From assembly GCF_900176255.2 (NCBI RefSeq), contig NZ_FXEG02000003.1, forward strand, positions 496,001 through 560,000: a stretch of DNA of 64,000 nt, written 5' to 3'. Under the pieces are notes generated by a model. That model worked only from the letters and a program-made list of their open reading frames with translations. It made no database searches and was not told where the DNA came from. Of the stretch, positions 27,716 to 38,118 are shown piece by piece. Origin of the DNA: Mycobacterium ahvazicum. GTDB taxonomy: Bacteria > Actinomycetota > Actinomycetes > Mycobacteriales > Mycobacteriaceae. Both the position numbers and the translations under genes were made by a program. Position 1 is the stretch's first letter. The number at the start of each line of letters is the position of its first letter.

Positions 27716-29521
27716 ATGACTGCGGATGTCATCCGTAAAACGCCCCGCGACCACCTTGTCGAGCCCAACTTGTCGGACTACGAGCAGGCACGCGCACAAT
27801 TCCGCTGGGTCGACGTTCCCAACCTGTGCGACGGAATGGGGCCGGGCGGCTGCAACATCGCGTATGCCGCCGTCGATCGACACGCGTCGGGCCCGGCTGC
27901 CACACGCACGGCCCTGCGCTTCATCACCGACAAAGGCTGGGACGGTGCGATCGCCACGCGAGAGCTCAGCTACGCAGAACTCGACCGCCTTGCCAGACGC
28001 TTCTCAGGGGTGTTGCGGGCGCTCGGTATCGACAAAGGCAATCGGGTGTTCACGATTATGGGACGCGTCCCCGAGCTCTACATCACGATGCTTGGTGCCC
28101 TGCGTAACGGCAGCGTCGTTTCGCCGCTGTTTTCCGCGTTCGGCCCCGAACCGATCGCCACCAGAGTCAATATCGGCCAAGCCGACGTGCTGGTCACCAC
28201 CAAAGCCATTTATCAGCGCAAGATCGCCAAGATTCGCGAAAGTATGCCCTCCGTCCGGCACATCCTCGTCGTCGACGACGACGGAGCCGGCAGCCCAATA
28301 CCCGGAACGCTCAACTTCTGGGACTGGATGCATGCCGCCAACGAAACGACACCAGTCGAACCGACGACCGCCGAGGACCCAGCCCTGCTGCACTTCACCA
28401 GCGGCACCACCGGAACACCCAAGGGCGCCATGCATGTGCACGGGGCCGTCGCGATGCACTACATCACCGGCCTGTACGCGCTGGACCTCCACCCCGGCGA
28501 CATCTACTGGTGCACTGCGGATCCCGGTTGGGTCACGGGAACGTCCTACGGCATTATCAGCCCACTGCTGCACGGCGTCACCTCCATCGTCGACGAAGCG
28601 GAGTTCGATGCGGAGCGCTGGTACGCGATCCTGCAGGATCAGGGCGTCTCGGTGTGGTACACGGCACCGACGGCGATAAGGATGCTGATCAAGGCCGGCC
28701 CGGAGATGCCTGCGCAATACCACTTTCCTCGGCTGAGATTCATTGCCAGCGTGGGTGAGCCGCTCAACCCCGAAGCGGTCTGGTGGGGAAAGCGAGTGCT
28801 GGGCTTGCCGATTCACGACAACTGGTGGCAGACCGAAACGGGCGGCATCATGATCGCCAACACCCCCGCATTCGACATCAAGCCCGGTTCGATGGGCCGT
28901 CCGCTGCCGGGCGTGGACGCATACATAGTGCGCCACAACGATGATGGGACGACTTCGCTCGTCGATGAACCGGGGGTCGAGGGGGAACTCGCGCTCAAGC
29001 CGGGATGGCCGTCGATGTTCCGCGGCTATCTGAACGCCGAGGAGCGATATCGAAAGTCCTTCGCGGACGGTCTTTACCTGACGGGAGATCTCGCCAAGAA
29101 AGACGCCGACGGTTATTTCTGGTTCGTCGGACGCAAAGACGACGTCATCAAATCCGCGGGACATCTCATCGGCCCCTTCGAGGTTGAAAGCGCACTTACC
29201 GACCATCCGGCGGTGGCCGAAGCCGCGGTCATCGGCAAGCCAGACCCGACCGTGGGTGAAATCGTGAAGGCCTTCGTCACCCTGAAGAACGGTGTGGTCG
29301 GTGACGAAGACTTGCGCCTGGAATTGCTCGGCCACGCGCGTAAGCGGCTCGGGGCCGCGGTGGCGCCCAAAGAGATCGAATTCGCAGATGCATTGCCGCA
29401 CACCAGTAGCGGCAAGATTATGCGTCGCCTGCTCAAGGCTCGCGAACTAGGCCTGCCTGAAGGCGATACCTCGACCATCGAGCGTCAAGCCAACCGCCAC
29501 GCCGAGGGGGTGCCGTCATGA
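27716..29521 (+). CDS. acsA: Acetate-CoA ligase (acetyl-CoA synthetase)
   Basis: This 601-residue adenylate-forming enzyme converts acetate, ATP and CoA to acetyl-CoA. It has the P-loop-like [10 protein letters not shown], the NWWQTETGG motif whose Trp favours short acids such as acetate or propionate, the [10 protein letters not shown] hinge region and the catalytic Lys in SSGKIMRR, which is the site acetylated by mycobacterial Pat in AcsA enzymes. The start has GAGG upstream. The stop overlaps the E1alpha start by 4 bases. It heads the five-gene operon ending with an acyl carrier protein. Confidence 0.92.
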   Translation: MTADVIRKTPRDHLVEPNLSDYEQARAQFRWVDVPNLCDGMGPGGCNIAYAAVDRHASGPAATRTALRFITDKGWDGAIATRELSYAELDRLARRFSGVLRALGIDKGNRVFTIMGRVPELYITMLGALRNGSVVSPLFSAFGPEPIATRVNIGQADVLVTTKAIYQRKIAKIRESMPSVRHILVVDDDGAGSPIPGTLNFWDWMHAANETTPVEPTTAEDPALLHFTSGTTGTPKGAMHVHGAVAMHYITGLYALDLHPGDIYWCTADPGWVTGTSYGIISPLLHGVTSIVDEAEFDAERWYAILQDQGVSVWYTAPTAIRMLIKAGPEMPAQYHFPRLRFIASVGEPLNPEAVWWGKRVLGLPIHDNWWQTETGGIMIANTPAFDIKPGSMGRPLPGVDAYIVRHNDDGTTSLVDEPGVEGELALKPGWPSMFRGYLNAEERYRKSFADGLYLTGDLAKKDADGYFWFVGRKDDVIKSAGHLIGPFEVESALTDHPAVAEAAVIGKPDPTVGEIVKAFVTLKNGVVGDEDLRLELLGHARKRLGAAVAPKEIEFADALPHTSSGKIMRRLLKARELGLPEGDTSTIERQANRHAEGVPS

Positions 29522-30489
29522 CCGATACCAAGCTGGCTCATGAACTCTTGTCGGACATGATTCGCGTGCGCCGGATGGAAGAGAAGTGCGCGGAACTCTA
29601 CAGCGCGGCGAAAATTCGTGGATTCCTGCATCTGTATGTCGGGGAAGAGGCCGTCGCCGCCGGGTCACTGCGCGCACTGGCCGACGATGACGCGGTCGTA
29701 GCGACCTACCGCGAGCATGCCCACGCACTGCTGCGCGGCATCCCGATGACCTCGATCATGGCCGAGATGTTCGGCAAGCAGGAGGGCTGCTCACGCGGAC
29801 GCGGAGGGTCGATGCACCTTTTCGATGCAGCCAAGCGGTTCTACGGCGGCAACGCGATCGTCGCCGGTGGTCTGCCGCTCGCGGTCGGCATCGCTCTGGC
29901 CGACGCCATGTTGCAGCAGAAGCGGGTAACCGCATGTTACTTCGGCGACGGCGCGGTGGCCGAAGGCGCGTTTCACGAGTCGCTCAACATGGCCGCCCTA
30001 TGGAACCTGCCGGTGTTGTTCTGTTGCGAGAACAATCTTTACGCCATGGGAACCGCCTTGGATCGCGCACAATCGCAGACCGATCTCACCGTCAAGGCGG
30101 CGTCGTACCGGGTTCCCACGCTGGCCGTCGACGGGATGGATGTCCAGGCGTGCCACGGGGCCGCCCAGCAGGGTGTCGACCACGTCCGCGACACCGGCGG
30201 GCCGTTCTTCATCGAGTTCCGCACCTATCGCTTCCGTGCGCATTCGATGTTCGATCCAGAACTGTATCGGGATAAGGCCGAGGTCGCGCAGTGGCGCGAA
30301 CGTGACCCGATCCGGTCGTTTACCGAGCAATGCCTGCGCGGTGGCGCACTGACCGACGCCGACGTACAGGAGATCGAAGATGCCGCCTCGGCCGAGATCG
30401 AAGCGGCGGTGGCATTCGCCGAAGCCGGAACGTGGGAGGACGTGGCGGATCTGGGCCGTGACGTGCTGACTACGGAGTCGCCGCGATGA
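29518..30489 (+). CDS. 2-oxo-acid dehydrogenase E1 component, alpha subunit
   Basis: This 323-residue alpha subunit of a thiamine-diphosphate dehydrogenase is of the pyruvate/acetoin class. The ThDP motif runs from GDGAVAEG near residue 143 to ENN near 170. The phosphorylation-loop-like region [14 protein letters not shown] near 238 also fits E1alpha. Coupling overlaps of 4 bases join it to acsA and to E1beta, indicating a tightly coupled operon. The decarboxylated substrate is most likely pyruvate or acetoin; branched-chain acids cannot be excluded. Confidence 0.92.
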   Translation: MTDTKLAHELLSDMIRVRRMEEKCAELYSAAKIRGFLHLYVGEEAVAAGSLRALADDDAVVATYREHAHALLRGIPMTSIMAEMFGKQEGCSRGRGGSMHLFDAAKRFYGGNAIVAGGLPLAVGIALADAMLQQKRVTACYFGDGAVAEGAFHESLNMAALWNLPVLFCCENNLYAMGTALDRAQSQTDLTVKAASYRVPTLAVDGMDVQACHGAAQQGVDHVRDTGGPFFIEFRTYRFRAHSMFDPELYRDKAEVAQWRERDPIRSFTEQCLRGGALTDADVQEIEDAASAEIEAAVAFAEAGTWEDVADLGRDVLTTESPR

Positions 30490-31463
30490 AGACCAGCTAC
30501 CGAACCGCAGTGCACGATGCCCTTCGCGATGCCCTGCGCGACGATCCGCGGGTTGTGGTGATGGGCGAAGACGTCGGCCGGTATGGCGGAACCTACGCTG
30601 CCTCCAAAGGTCTTTTGGAAGAATTCGGTCCCGACCGGGTGCGCGACACACCGCTTTCGGAATTGGGGTTCGTCGGTATCGGAATCGGCGCGGCGATCAA
30701 CGGGTTACGCCCAATCGTCGAAGTCATGACCGTGAACTTCAGCCTCTTGGCGCTCGACCAGATCGTCAACACCGCTGCGGCCCTTCGCCACATGTCCGGC
30801 GGGCAGTTCTCGGTACCGCTGGTCGTCCGAATGGCGACGGGGGCCGGGCGTCAGCTCGCGGCCCAGCACTCGCACAGCCTCGAACCGTGGTACGCCCACA
30901 TCCCGGGCATCAAGGTGCTGGCTCCGGCCACCGTCGAAGATGCCTACGGCATGCTCGCCCCCGCCCTGGCGGACCCAGATCCGGTGGTGATCTTCGAACA
31001 CGTCCAGCTTTACAACTCCTCAACCGATATCGATGTTCTTGCCGCCACGGACATCTCGCGGGCGGCCATCCGTCGTGAGGGCACCGACGTCACGCTGATC
31101 GCCTACGGCGGCTGCCTTCCCAAGGCGCTCGACGCCGCCAACGAGTTGTCGCTGGCCGGAATCGAGTGCGAGGTCGTCGATCTGCGGGTCTTGCGGCCAC
31201 TCGACGGTGACACATTTCTCGAATCCGTGCGCAAGACACATCGGGCGGTCGTGATCGACGAAGCCTGGCGCAGCGGCAGTCTGGCGGCCGAGGTCACGGC
31301 ACGGATCATGGAGGAAGCATTCTACGATCTCGATGCCCCGGTTGCTCGCGTGTGCAGCGCCGAGGTTCCCGTGCCGTACGCGAAGCACCTCGAGCAGGCC
31401 GCCTTGCCCCAGCCGGAAAAAATCGTCGCGACCGTGCATAGCCTGTTCGGCGACCGGCAATGA
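30486..31463 (+). CDS. 2-oxo-acid dehydrogenase E1 component, beta subunit
   Basis: This 325-residue protein is the transketolase central/C-terminal half of the E1 enzyme. It has the expected [12 protein letters not shown] and [16 protein letters not shown] segments near 25-70, and a late [10 protein letters not shown]. With the alpha subunit it forms the heterotetramer that decarboxylates the 2-oxo acid and acylates the lipoyl group of E2. It overlaps both neighbours by 4 bases. Confidence 0.93.
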   Translation: MKTSYRTAVHDALRDALRDDPRVVVMGEDVGRYGGTYAASKGLLEEFGPDRVRDTPLSELGFVGIGIGAAINGLRPIVEVMTVNFSLLALDQIVNTAAALRHMSGGQFSVPLVVRMATGAGRQLAAQHSHSLEPWYAHIPGIKVLAPATVEDAYGMLAPALADPDPVVIFEHVQLYNSSTDIDVLAATDISRAAIRREGTDVTLIAYGGCLPKALDAANELSLAGIECEVVDLRVLRPLDGDTFLESVRKTHRAVVIDEAWRSGSLAAEVTARIMEEAFYDLDAPVARVCSAEVPVPYAKHLEQAALPQPEKIVATVHSLFGDRQ

Positions 31464-32668
31464 TCGAGTTCAAAATGCCGGCCCTGGGGGCCGACATGGA
31501 CGAGGGCACGCTGGACGAATGGTTGGTCAAGCCCGGCGACAAGGTAACCCGGGGCCAAATAGTGGCGGTCGTCGACACCACCAAAGCCGCAGTCGAAATC
31601 GAATGCTGGCAAGAAGGCACGGTCAACGAATTACTGGTGCCGGTCGGCGAAACCGTCGAAGTGGGAACGGTATTGGCGACCCTGCTGGAACGCGATGAGG
31701 CCGCGGTGAAGTCGTCGCCGCGCCGGCGGCGGCATTCGACGAAAGCAGCGGCCAAACCGGCAGCGCCTGCCGACGCGGCGACCGCGGTGATCACTGCTTC
31801 GTCCGTCTTGCAACGACGTCGTTGGGTGTCACCCGCGGCCCGACGGCTGGCCCAAACTCTCGCCGTCGATCTCGACACGGTAACCGGCACCGGTCCGCAG
31901 GGCGCGGTCACCATCGGCGACGTCGAGCACGCTGCTGCGCCAAAAGAGCCGCTGCAACCGATAACCAAGCCGACATCCAAGCCCACAGCCGTCGACCGTG
32001 CCGCACAGATGCGAAAGTCGATCGCGGCCGCCATGAGCCGTGCGAAGCGCGAGATTCCGCACTACTACCTTGCCGACGAAATCCTGTTGGACAGCTCGAT
32101 GACCTGGCTGACGACGCGAAATGCGCAGCGTTCGATCGATGAACGGGTACTACCGGCCGCGTTGCTGCTCAAGGCGGTTGGTGTCGCCGCGCAACGGTTC
32201 GGCGAGTTCAACGGGTTCTGGCGCGACGACGCATTCCAGCCCGCCACCGGAGTTCATGTCGGTGTCGGAATATCGCTGCGCGGCGGCGGTCTCGTCGCGC
32301 CGGCGATTCATGATGTTGCGGACAAGAAGCTTGACGAATTGATGCATGACCTCGCCGACCTCGTGGTGCGGGCGCGCTCCTTCTCACTGCGAAGCTCAGA
32401 GATGTCCGACCCGACCATCACCGTCACCAACCTGGGCGACAAGGGCGTCGATACGGTCTTCGGCGTGATCTACCCGCCGCAGGTGGCGATCGTCGGTTTC
32501 GGCAGACCGACTCAGCGAGTCGCTGTCATGGACGGCGGCATCCGGGTCGTCACCGCGGTCCAAGCGACGCTCGCAGCCGACCACCGCGCGAGTGACGGTC
32601 ACCGAGGAGCGTTGTTCCTCAGCGCAATCAATGACCTGCTGCAGCAGCCTGACCTTCTGGAGAAGTGA
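31460..32668 (+). CDS. Dihydrolipoamide acyltransferase (E2) with one lipoyl domain
   Basis: This 402-residue E2 has, in order, one lipoyl domain (1-78, lipoyl-lysine Lys42 in DTTKAAVE), a basic linker, a peripheral-subunit-binding domain (about 114-150), and a catalytic domain (about 175-402) with His375 in HRASDG. It transfers the acyl group from lipoamide to CoA. No E3 is encoded nearby, so it must borrow the housekeeping lipoamide dehydrogenase. The short length and single lipoyl domain are typical of acetoin/pyruvate-type complexes. It is followed after 6 bases by the acyl carrier protein gene. Confidence 0.93.
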   Translation: MIEFKMPALGADMDEGTLDEWLVKPGDKVTRGQIVAVVDTTKAAVEIECWQEGTVNELLVPVGETVEVGTVLATLLERDEAAVKSSPRRRRHSTKAAAKPAAPADAATAVITASSVLQRRRWVSPAARRLAQTLAVDLDTVTGTGPQGAVTIGDVEHAAAPKEPLQPITKPTSKPTAVDRAAQMRKSIAAAMSRAKREIPHYYLADEILLDSSMTWLTTRNAQRSIDERVLPAALLLKAVGVAAQRFGEFNGFWRDDAFQPATGVHVGVGISLRGGGLVAPAIHDVADKKLDELMHDLADLVVRARSFSLRSSEMSDPTITVTNLGDKGVDTVFGVIYPPQVAIVGFGRPTQRVAVMDGGIRVVTAVQATLAADHRASDGHRGALFLSAINDLLQQPDLLEK

Positions 32669-32674
32669 TGAGCC

Positions 32675-32935
32675 ATGACTAACGAGGACACCCGCGGCAC
32701 GGTTCTGGCGGTGCTGACCACGATCGCTCCGGAAATCGACGCGGACGACATTCGCGACGACGTCCTGCTCCGGGACCAAGTCGATCTTGACTCCATGGAC
32801 TGGCTGAATTTTCTCCGCGGCATCCATCACCGGTTGCGCGTGGATATCCCCGAATCCGACTATGCATCGCTGCGGACCCTGTCCGACGTGGTCAGCTACG
32901 TGGAAAAGAACCGGCAGAGCAGTCCGACGGCCTAG
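32675..32935 (+). CDS. Stand-alone acyl carrier protein
   Basis: This 86-residue acyl carrier protein has the phosphopantetheine attachment site DSM with Ser40 (VDLDSMDW) and the usual four-helix acidic composition. It differs clearly from the housekeeping AcpM in lacking the C-terminal extension. It is the last gene of the acsA-E1-E2 operon, only 6 bases after E2, which is not a standard arrangement. It may carry an acyl group derived from the dehydrogenase complex; the KAS III pair elsewhere in the island is a candidate user. No phosphopantetheinyl transferase is in the window. Confidence 0.88.
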   Translation: MTNEDTRGTVLAVLTTIAPEIDADDIRDDVLLRDQVDLDSMDWLNFLRGIHHRLRVDIPESDYASLRTLSDVVSYVEKNRQSSPTA

Positions 32936-32939
32936 TACC

Positions 32940-32959
32940 GCAGGGACATACGGCCCTAG
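32940..32959 (+). promoter_or_regulatory. DosR-box-like site for second Acg homologue
   Basis: GCAGGGACATACGGCCCTAG matches at 12 of 20 positions and is partly palindromic (CAGGG..CCCTAG). It lies 64-83 bases before the ATG at 33023. Confidence 0.6.
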
Positions 32960-33022
32960 GCGTTAAGCCCGACGACACCTAGCGTCGGTGTCGAGTCACA
33001 ACATGGACGAGGGGTTGACGTC

Positions 33023-34000
33023 ATGCATCCGCCGCTGGATACCCAGGTGTTGAAAAGAGCGGTGCAATTGGCGTGCCGGGCTCCGTCCGTGCATAACAGC
33101 CAGCCTTGGCGATGGGTGGCGGAAGGCGGTGTGCTGCACTTGTTCATCGATCGTCACCGCACAGTCCCTGGCACAGACAGCTTCGATCGCGACGCGCTCA
33201 TCAGTTGCGGTGCGGTGCTGGATCACCTTCGTATCGCCATGCTGGCGGCCGGCTGGCAACCGGTCATCAAGCGGTTCCCTGACAAAACCGATCCCGATGA
33301 GCTCGCATCGATGAAATTCAGCCCCGCCGCACACGTCACCCGAGCTCAGCGTGAGCGCGCCCTGGCGATTCTGCAGCGCAGAGCCGATCGGCTTCCACTC
33401 CGACAACCGGCATATTGGGATTTCTTCGAACGCGCACTATACGACGCCGTCGATGACAGAGGAGTGGACCTGCATGTGCTCGGCGATGACTCGCGACCAC
33501 GGCTGGCCGAAGCGGCGAAACTCACCGAAGACATTCGTAACGACGATTGGCTCTATCAAGCCGAACTAGATTGGTGGACAACGCCTTATGCGGTCGGCGA
33601 GGGCATCCCTCCTAGCGCGCTGGCATCCGATAAAGAACACCTCCGCGTAGACGTAGGACGGGAATTTCCCGTCAGGATCCATACCGATCGGCGCCCGGAG
33701 GTCGAGGCCGACTGGTCCAAAATTCTCGTCCTCTCCACCGACGGGGACACCCGAGCGGACTGGTTGAGATCCGGCGAAGTGTTGTCGACCGTACTGCTCG
33801 AATGCACCATGGTCGGCATGGCGACCTGCCCGCTGACCCACCTCATCGAGCTGGACGAAAGCCGCGATATCGTTCGCGACCTGATCGGCCAGTCCGGTGA
33901 GCCCCAGGTCCTGATCAGAGTCGGGATAGCGCCGCTGATGGATCGTCCGGCCGCCCCCACGCCGCGGCGCCCGCTACCCGACGTCTTGAGGGTTCACTAG
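33023..34000 (+). CDS. Acg-type nitroreductase-fold flavoprotein, second copy
   Basis: This 325-residue paralogue of the gene at 26486-27472 has CRAPSVHNSQPWRW near residue 18, SCGAVLDHLR near 60 and ATCPLTHLIELD late. It lies behind the pyruvate dehydrogenase-like operon with its own candidate DosR box. Probably an FMN-burying protein like Acg. Two Acg copies plus an Rv3131-like copy in one island imply a sizeable flavin-binding capacity. Confidence 0.9.
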   Translation: MHPPLDTQVLKRAVQLACRAPSVHNSQPWRWVAEGGVLHLFIDRHRTVPGTDSFDRDALISCGAVLDHLRIAMLAAGWQPVIKRFPDKTDPDELASMKFSPAAHVTRAQRERALAILQRRADRLPLRQPAYWDFFERALYDAVDDRGVDLHVLGDDSRPRLAEAAKLTEDIRNDDWLYQAELDWWTTPYAVGEGIPPSALASDKEHLRVDVGREFPVRIHTDRRPEVEADWSKILVLSTDGDTRADWLRSGEVLSTVLLECTMVGMATCPLTHLIELDESRDIVRDLIGQSGEPQVLIRVGIAPLMDRPAAPTPRRPLPDVLRVH

Positions 34001-34016
34001 GCGCACGTCCGGAGGT

Positions 34017-34036
34017 CGACCAACTTTGGTCCCGGC
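34017..34036 (-). promoter_or_regulatory. Possible DosR box for the pyridoxamine oxidase-fold gene
   Basis: On the minus strand it reads GCCGGGACCAAAGTTGGTCG, 11 of 20 positions with a strong left half. It lies 56-75 bases before the ATG at 34092. Confidence 0.5.
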
Positions 34037-34091
34037 GGGGCAGGACCTTCGGCAGGCGAGATCGACGGTTTTCGTCAATAAGGTCGTCCCC

Positions 34092-34535
34092 ATGACGAAT
34101 CAAACGCAAACCGATGACGGCGCCATCGTCTTGCCTGCGCACGAGTGTTGGGATCTGCTCTCAAGTGCCACGCTGGGACGGCTGGTCACGAGCGTGGATG
34201 GCCGGCCGCAGATCTTTCCGGTCAACTATGCCGTCCAGCGGCGAACGATCCTGTTTCGTACCGCGCCGGGCACGAAGCTGGTCAGCGCCGCGATAAACAA
34301 CGAGGTGGTGTTCGAGGTCGACGACCATAATGTCGCCGGGGGCTGGAGCGTGATCGTGCGCGGCACCGCACGCTCTCTTCGCAGCGACGAGGAGATCGCG
34401 GATGCGCAGCGGGCTCAGGTATTGCCGTGGACGACTTCCGAGAAGTCGCACTATGTACGGGTGATTCCGGAGATGGTGACGGGCCGGCGTTTCCAATTCG
34501 GCTCTCCGCCGAGGGAACAGTCCATTCACATCTGA
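34092..34535 (+). CDS. Pyridoxamine 5'-phosphate oxidase-fold protein (Rv3129-like)
   Basis: This 147-residue protein is a split-barrel flavin-binding domain of the pyridoxamine-phosphate-oxidase family. The GRLVTSVDGRPQIFPVNY and LFRTAPGTKL segments are typical. M. tuberculosis Rv3129, a DosR-regulated protein, is similar (shared VEFEADDHNVA..GWSVIV-type stretch), but is annotated shorter at the N-terminus. The start at ATG 34092 has AAGGTC upstream. Cofactor could be FMN or F420. It converges on the LysPG synthase-like gene 20 bases away. Confidence 0.85.
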   Translation: MTNQTQTDDGAIVLPAHECWDLLSSATLGRLVTSVDGRPQIFPVNYAVQRRTILFRTAPGTKLVSAAINNEVVFEVDDHNVAGGWSVIVRGTARSLRSDEEIADAQRAQVLPWTTSEKSHYVRVIPEMVTGRRFQFGSPPREQSIHI

Positions 34536-34555
34536 CCGAGCTCGCGGAGCTGCTG

Positions 34556-35950
34556 CTAACGTCGCACGACGCCGGTTCGAACTGGCCGCGCGTGGTGCGG
34601 CCGCGGTGTGAACTCCAGCGACAGCAATACCGGCAGCGCCGCGGGAATATGGCCGGCGCGCAGCAGGACGTATCGACGCTCGCCCAGCGAGTGGTACTTG
34701 CGGAGATACCGGTATAAGGACTCGAGCCGGATAAATGGGTCCAGCAGATGAATCAACCGGTACGCGACCCGCTGCATCCCGCCGGGATGGGCGGCTTGGA
34801 AAATTTCCGGAAACGCTGCGAACGCGAGCGAAAGCCTTTCTGCATTCTGACTTTTCGCCGCGGTAATCATGTCGACGGTGAGTCGCTCGTCCACGCCGTT
34901 GGGAGCGTCCGGTTGACGGTACGGCACATCGAGACTTACTTCCGTTCCGCGCCCGGCGGTCGCATATCGGTGAAAAGCCACTACCCGACCGTCGCGGTCC
35001 CGGGCGATCGCCAACTTGATCCCCGGGAATCGGCCCTGCAAGGCTGCGTCCAGAGTCATACAGAACCCGCGCTCGGTACCGGCCGCGTGATGCGCGGCGT
35101 ACAGGACCTCGGTCAGTTCGTCGACCAGCCGGCCGCAAATCTCCTGCTCGTCAACGATTTCGGTGGTAATGCCGTAGTTGTGGGTGCGCTGCACACCTTG
35201 CCGCAGGTTACGAAAGCGTCTCCCCTTCAGGGTGAAGTGACGAACGTCAACGACGACATCGCGCCCGATCGGGACCTCGAGCTTCAGCCGTCCACCCGTC
35301 TTCGTACGCCAAAGTTTCAGATGCCGTTCACCACAGGCTAATACGACGATCCGCCAGCCCCGACTGCGGCACATGTGGGTGAAATCATCCACCAACGCCT
35401 GGAATTGGATATCGTCACCGATCGGGTCGCCGCTGACTACGGCGAACCCAAGCCGGGTGCGATAGGCGATAGCCGCGGTCTTGTCGAGGTTGAAGTAATA
35501 GCTCTTGCTCGAGTGCATGGCGAATGGCGCCAAGGGATCTCCGTGCGTGGCGTCCACGAGAGTCCACACCTGAGGCAACAACTCGGGCTGTGCTCGTGCC
35601 GTCGCGGGCCACATCAGAGCGAGTCCACTGCCACCCAGCAGAATGTTGCCCAGGGCCCCGTATGACAAGAAATGCGCACCGAGACCTAAACACACGCTCG
35701 CCGCCGCGGCCATCGCATGCCTACTCGTCACCGGACGGCCGAGAAAAACCCCTCGCGCAATCAATGCCACCGCGGCAAGTAACGCAAGTGACCAACCGAA
35801 TCGGCCGGGCGCGACCGGGCGGTAACCGAAGTGGTCACTGACGACCAGCGCCGCCGTCCACGCCACGACACCCAGCATCGTCAACCCGCAGACCAAGCGG
35901 CCCATCCGAACATCGCTTTTGACCAGCACCCGCTCGCCGGCGTTCACCAT
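34556..35950 (-). CDS. Phosphatidylglycerol lysyltransferase-like protein (MprF C-terminal domain with membrane anchor)
   Basis: This 464-residue protein has an N-terminal block of four or so hydrophobic helices (about 10-125). A DUF2156-type aminoacyl-transferase domain (about 145-450) follows, as in MprF and the N-terminal part of mycobacterial LysX. There is no tRNA synthetase module. It may modify phosphatidylglycerol with an amino acid, changing surface charge. The start at ATG 35950 leaves 41 bases after the stress protein stop, so it is the third gene of a unit with Rip3 and the stress protein. Substrate not certain. Confidence 0.82.
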   Translation of the reverse strand: MVNAGERVLVKSDVRMGRLVCGLTMLGVVAWTAALVVSDHFGYRPVAPGRFGWSLALLAAVALIARGVFLGRPVTSRHAMAAAASVCLGLGAHFLSYGALGNILLGGSGLALMWPATARAQPELLPQVWTLVDATHGDPLAPFAMHSSKSYYFNLDKTAAIAYRTRLGFAVVSGDPIGDDIQFQALVDDFTHMCRSRGWRIVVLACGERHLKLWRTKTGGRLKLEVPIGRDVVVDVRHFTLKGRRFRNLRQGVQRTHNYGITTEIVDEQEICGRLVDELTEVLYAAHHAAGTERGFCMTLDAALQGRFPGIKLAIARDRDGRVVAFHRYATAGRGTEVSLDVPYRQPDAPNGVDERLTVDMITAAKSQNAERLSLAFAAFPEIFQAAHPGGMQRVAYRLIHLLDPFIRLESLYRYLRKYHSLGERRYVLLRAGHIPAALPVLLSLEFTPRPHHARPVRTGVVRR

Positions 35951-35991
35951 TGCAGCGTCACCACTTCGGTGCTTGATCTTCACTGGCGGCC

Positions 35992-36786
35992 CTATTCGCG
36001 AACGACGAGAACTGAACATTCGGCGTGATGGAAGAGCGGGTGCCCGGAGGGGCCTACCAGTTGCGCCAGCGCAGCGGCCTCGGCGGCGCCGATCACGGCG
36101 AGTTGCACTCGCTCCTCGTTGACGCGCAGGAAGCTGGCGATGGCGTACTTGGTGGTAATCGGGTATACGCGCACCTCGGGATGACGGCGCTGCCAATCCT
36201 GTACTCGCCGTTCGAAAGCGCCGTCGGCTTGCTCGGTCAGGTCTTCGGGCCGCCCCCCGAGGACCAACAAGGGCGCCGTGCGCAATTTCGCCTCCCACGC
36301 AGCGCACTCGATGATGCGGTCGTTGCCGGGTGCGTCGGTCATCCGCACCACGATCCAGTTGATGTCGGGTGGCGGTTGGTCCGGATCCGTCCGCAACACC
36401 GCAACGGAGCAGTGGGCCTTTTCGGCGAGTTCCGTTGCCGTGGAGCCTAAGAGGGCGCGGGCGTAGCGCCCGATGCCTGTCGAACCGACGCAGATCAGCT
36501 CGGCATCGCGCGACGCCTCCACCATCACCGATCCAGCCGGTCCGCGCGGAATGTCGGTTTCGATTTTGACAGGCTTCTGGCCCGCCTCGATCGCGGATTG
36601 TGCGTCACGAAGCGATTTCTCGGCGTGCTCGAGATCGCGGGCGTAGTCGTCCGGCGATGAGTGCGTCTGCTTGATGACCGAGATCAGCCGGAGCGGGACG
36701 GCGCGCTCGATGGCCTCATCGACAGCCCAGATCGCGGCGGCGATCGCGGCCGATGAACCGTCGATACCCACGACGATTGGTTTCAT
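35992..36786 (-). CDS. Tandem universal stress protein (Rv2624c orthologue)
   Basis: This 264-residue stress protein has an intact ATP loop in the first domain (GSTGIGRYARALLGS) and a degenerate second domain (GAAEAAALAQLVGPS). In M. tuberculosis, Rv2624c directly follows the protease gene Rv2625c, exactly as here, which supports orthology. I chose ATG 36786 (MKPIVVGIDGS) because it begins the first beta strand and follows AAGGAATAGGGACC. It is probably co-transcribed from the Rip3 promoter. Confidence 0.91.
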   Translation of the reverse strand: MKPIVVGIDGSSAAIAAAIWAVDEAIERAVPLRLISVIKQTHSSPDDYARDLEHAEKSLRDAQSAIEAGQKPVKIETDIPRGPAGSVMVEASRDAELICVGSTGIGRYARALLGSTATELAEKAHCSVAVLRTDPDQPPPDINWIVVRMTDAPGNDRIIECAAWEAKLRTAPLLVLGGRPEDLTEQADGAFERRVQDWQRRHPEVRVYPITTKYAIASFLRVNEERVQLAVIGAAEAAALAQLVGPSGHPLFHHAECSVLVVRE

Positions 36787-36820
36787 GGTCCCTATTCCTT
36801 CCCCAGCCACCAATGCCGGC

Positions 36821-38002
36821 TTACCCAGCGCCGGAATAACTACCCACGTCGTGCTGATCGGCGACCCCGTCCGTTGTCGGCCGGGCTAGCCGATAGACCT
36901 CGATCAGGCGTGCCACATCACTTGGCGTGACGATGCCGACGACCGTGCCTGCGTCTACGACCAGAGCGCGACTGCGAGGACCGGCGGGCGCCATCCGACG
37001 CAACAGATCTTGAAGCGGCTCTTGCGGAGTGGCAGTCGGTACGCTCTGCAACGGAAGGGCGATCGCGCCGACGCTCGTGGTGGTGCGCTGCTGGGGTGCG
37101 AGTTCGCGCAACTGCCGCAACGTGACCAAGCCGGTGATCGATCCGTTCGGGTCGGCAACCGGGTACGCCGAGTGGCGATCGCCGAGCACATAACGCTGGA
37201 TGAAATCTTCGACCGTTATCCATCCGGGAGCGGTATGCGGCTGCGGGGTCATCACCTCGGCAACGCGCACTCCCGCGAAGATCTGCTGACTGGTCGCCTG
37301 CGCCTCTTCTTCTCGAGCGGCGACGAAGATGAACCAGCCGATGAATGCCAGCCAGACGCCACCGATCATGCCACCAGCGAGAAACTCAGCCAGCCCCAAC
37401 ACAATCAGGACGATTGCGACCACTCGTCCGGCACGTGCCGCGCCGATGGCCGCGCGCACACTGTCGCCGTGGCGGTGCCACAAGTAGGCGCGCACCAACC
37501 GCCCACCGTCCAGCGGGGCACCGGGCAACAGGTTGAACAGTGCGAGCAGCAAGTTGATGCTGGCCAGCCACCAGGCGACGCTGCCGATGATCGTCGGGGC
37601 GTGCAGGGTCGACAGCGCCACCGCGATCCCTCCGAACACCGCCGACAGGACCAGGCTGGTGGCTGGGCCCGCCAATGCGATGCGAAAGGCGGCCTTCGGA
37701 CTCTTCGCCTCTCCTTGCAAGCTCGTCACACCGCCGAAAAGCCATAGTGTGACGTCATCGACGGGCACCCCGCAGCGACGGGCCAACACCGCGTGGGCGA
37801 GTTCGTGGGCCAACAGCGAAGCCAGCAGTACCACCGCGCCGCACGCTCCGGCCAACCAGTAAGCCGGCCGCGAATATCCTGCAACGGTGTGGGGCAATGT
37901 GGTCGCCAGGCTCCAGGTGAACAGCCACAGGATCACAATCACGCTCCAATGAACCCGCACCGGGAAACCCGCAAATCGTCCCAACGGAATTGCCTCAGAC
38001 AC
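36821..38002 (-). CDS. rip3: Rip3-like site-2 membrane metalloprotease with CBS pair (Rv2625c orthologue)
   Basis: This 393-residue M50 intramembrane protease equals M. tuberculosis Rv2625c in length. Zinc ligands are in HELAH at 66-70, with the third ligand Asp165 in LPGAPLDGG. Six or so membrane segments fill residues 15-230. A CBS-domain pair follows (about 245-375) and could bind adenine nucleotides to gate proteolysis. The start is GTG with GGAGG 4 bases upstream. It is divergent from the P-type ATPase at 38216, with two DosR boxes between them. Confidence 0.93.
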   Translation of the reverse strand: MSEAIPLGRFAGFPVRVHWSVIVILWLFTWSLATTLPHTVAGYSRPAYWLAGACGAVVLLASLLAHELAHAVLARRCGVPVDDVTLWLFGGVTSLQGEAKSPKAAFRIALAGPATSLVLSAVFGGIAVALSTLHAPTIIGSVAWWLASINLLLALFNLLPGAPLDGGRLVRAYLWHRHGDSVRAAIGAARAGRVVAIVLIVLGLAEFLAGGMIGGVWLAFIGWFIFVAAREEEAQATSQQIFAGVRVAEVMTPQPHTAPGWITVEDFIQRYVLGDRHSAYPVADPNGSITGLVTLRQLRELAPQQRTTTSVGAIALPLQSVPTATPQEPLQDLLRRMAPAGPRSRALVVDAGTVVGIVTPSDVARLIEVYRLARPTTDGVADQHDVGSYSGAG

Positions 38003-38090
38003 CGAACCTCCGAAAGCGTGTGTATCGCATGACTCGAAGGTCGGCCAGCGGACCTCCGGACTTCATCCGATCGTCTTCGCACGCGTTTGA

Positions 38091-38110
38091 AAAGGGACCG
38101 AAGTCCCATG
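38091..38110 (-). promoter_or_regulatory. DosR-box-like site nearer rip3
   Basis: AAAGGGACCGAAGTCCCATG on the plus strand is a near-perfect palindrome (GGGAC..GTCCC), 12 of 20 positions. It lies 89-108 bases before the rip3 GTG. Confidence 0.7.
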
Positions 38111-38118
38111 TGGCTGAA

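Noticed and set aside
35951..36307. N-terminal extension of the LysPG synthase-like gene
   Set aside because: Arg/Pro-rich translation antisense in character, overlapping the stress-protein gene in the same strand but another frame.
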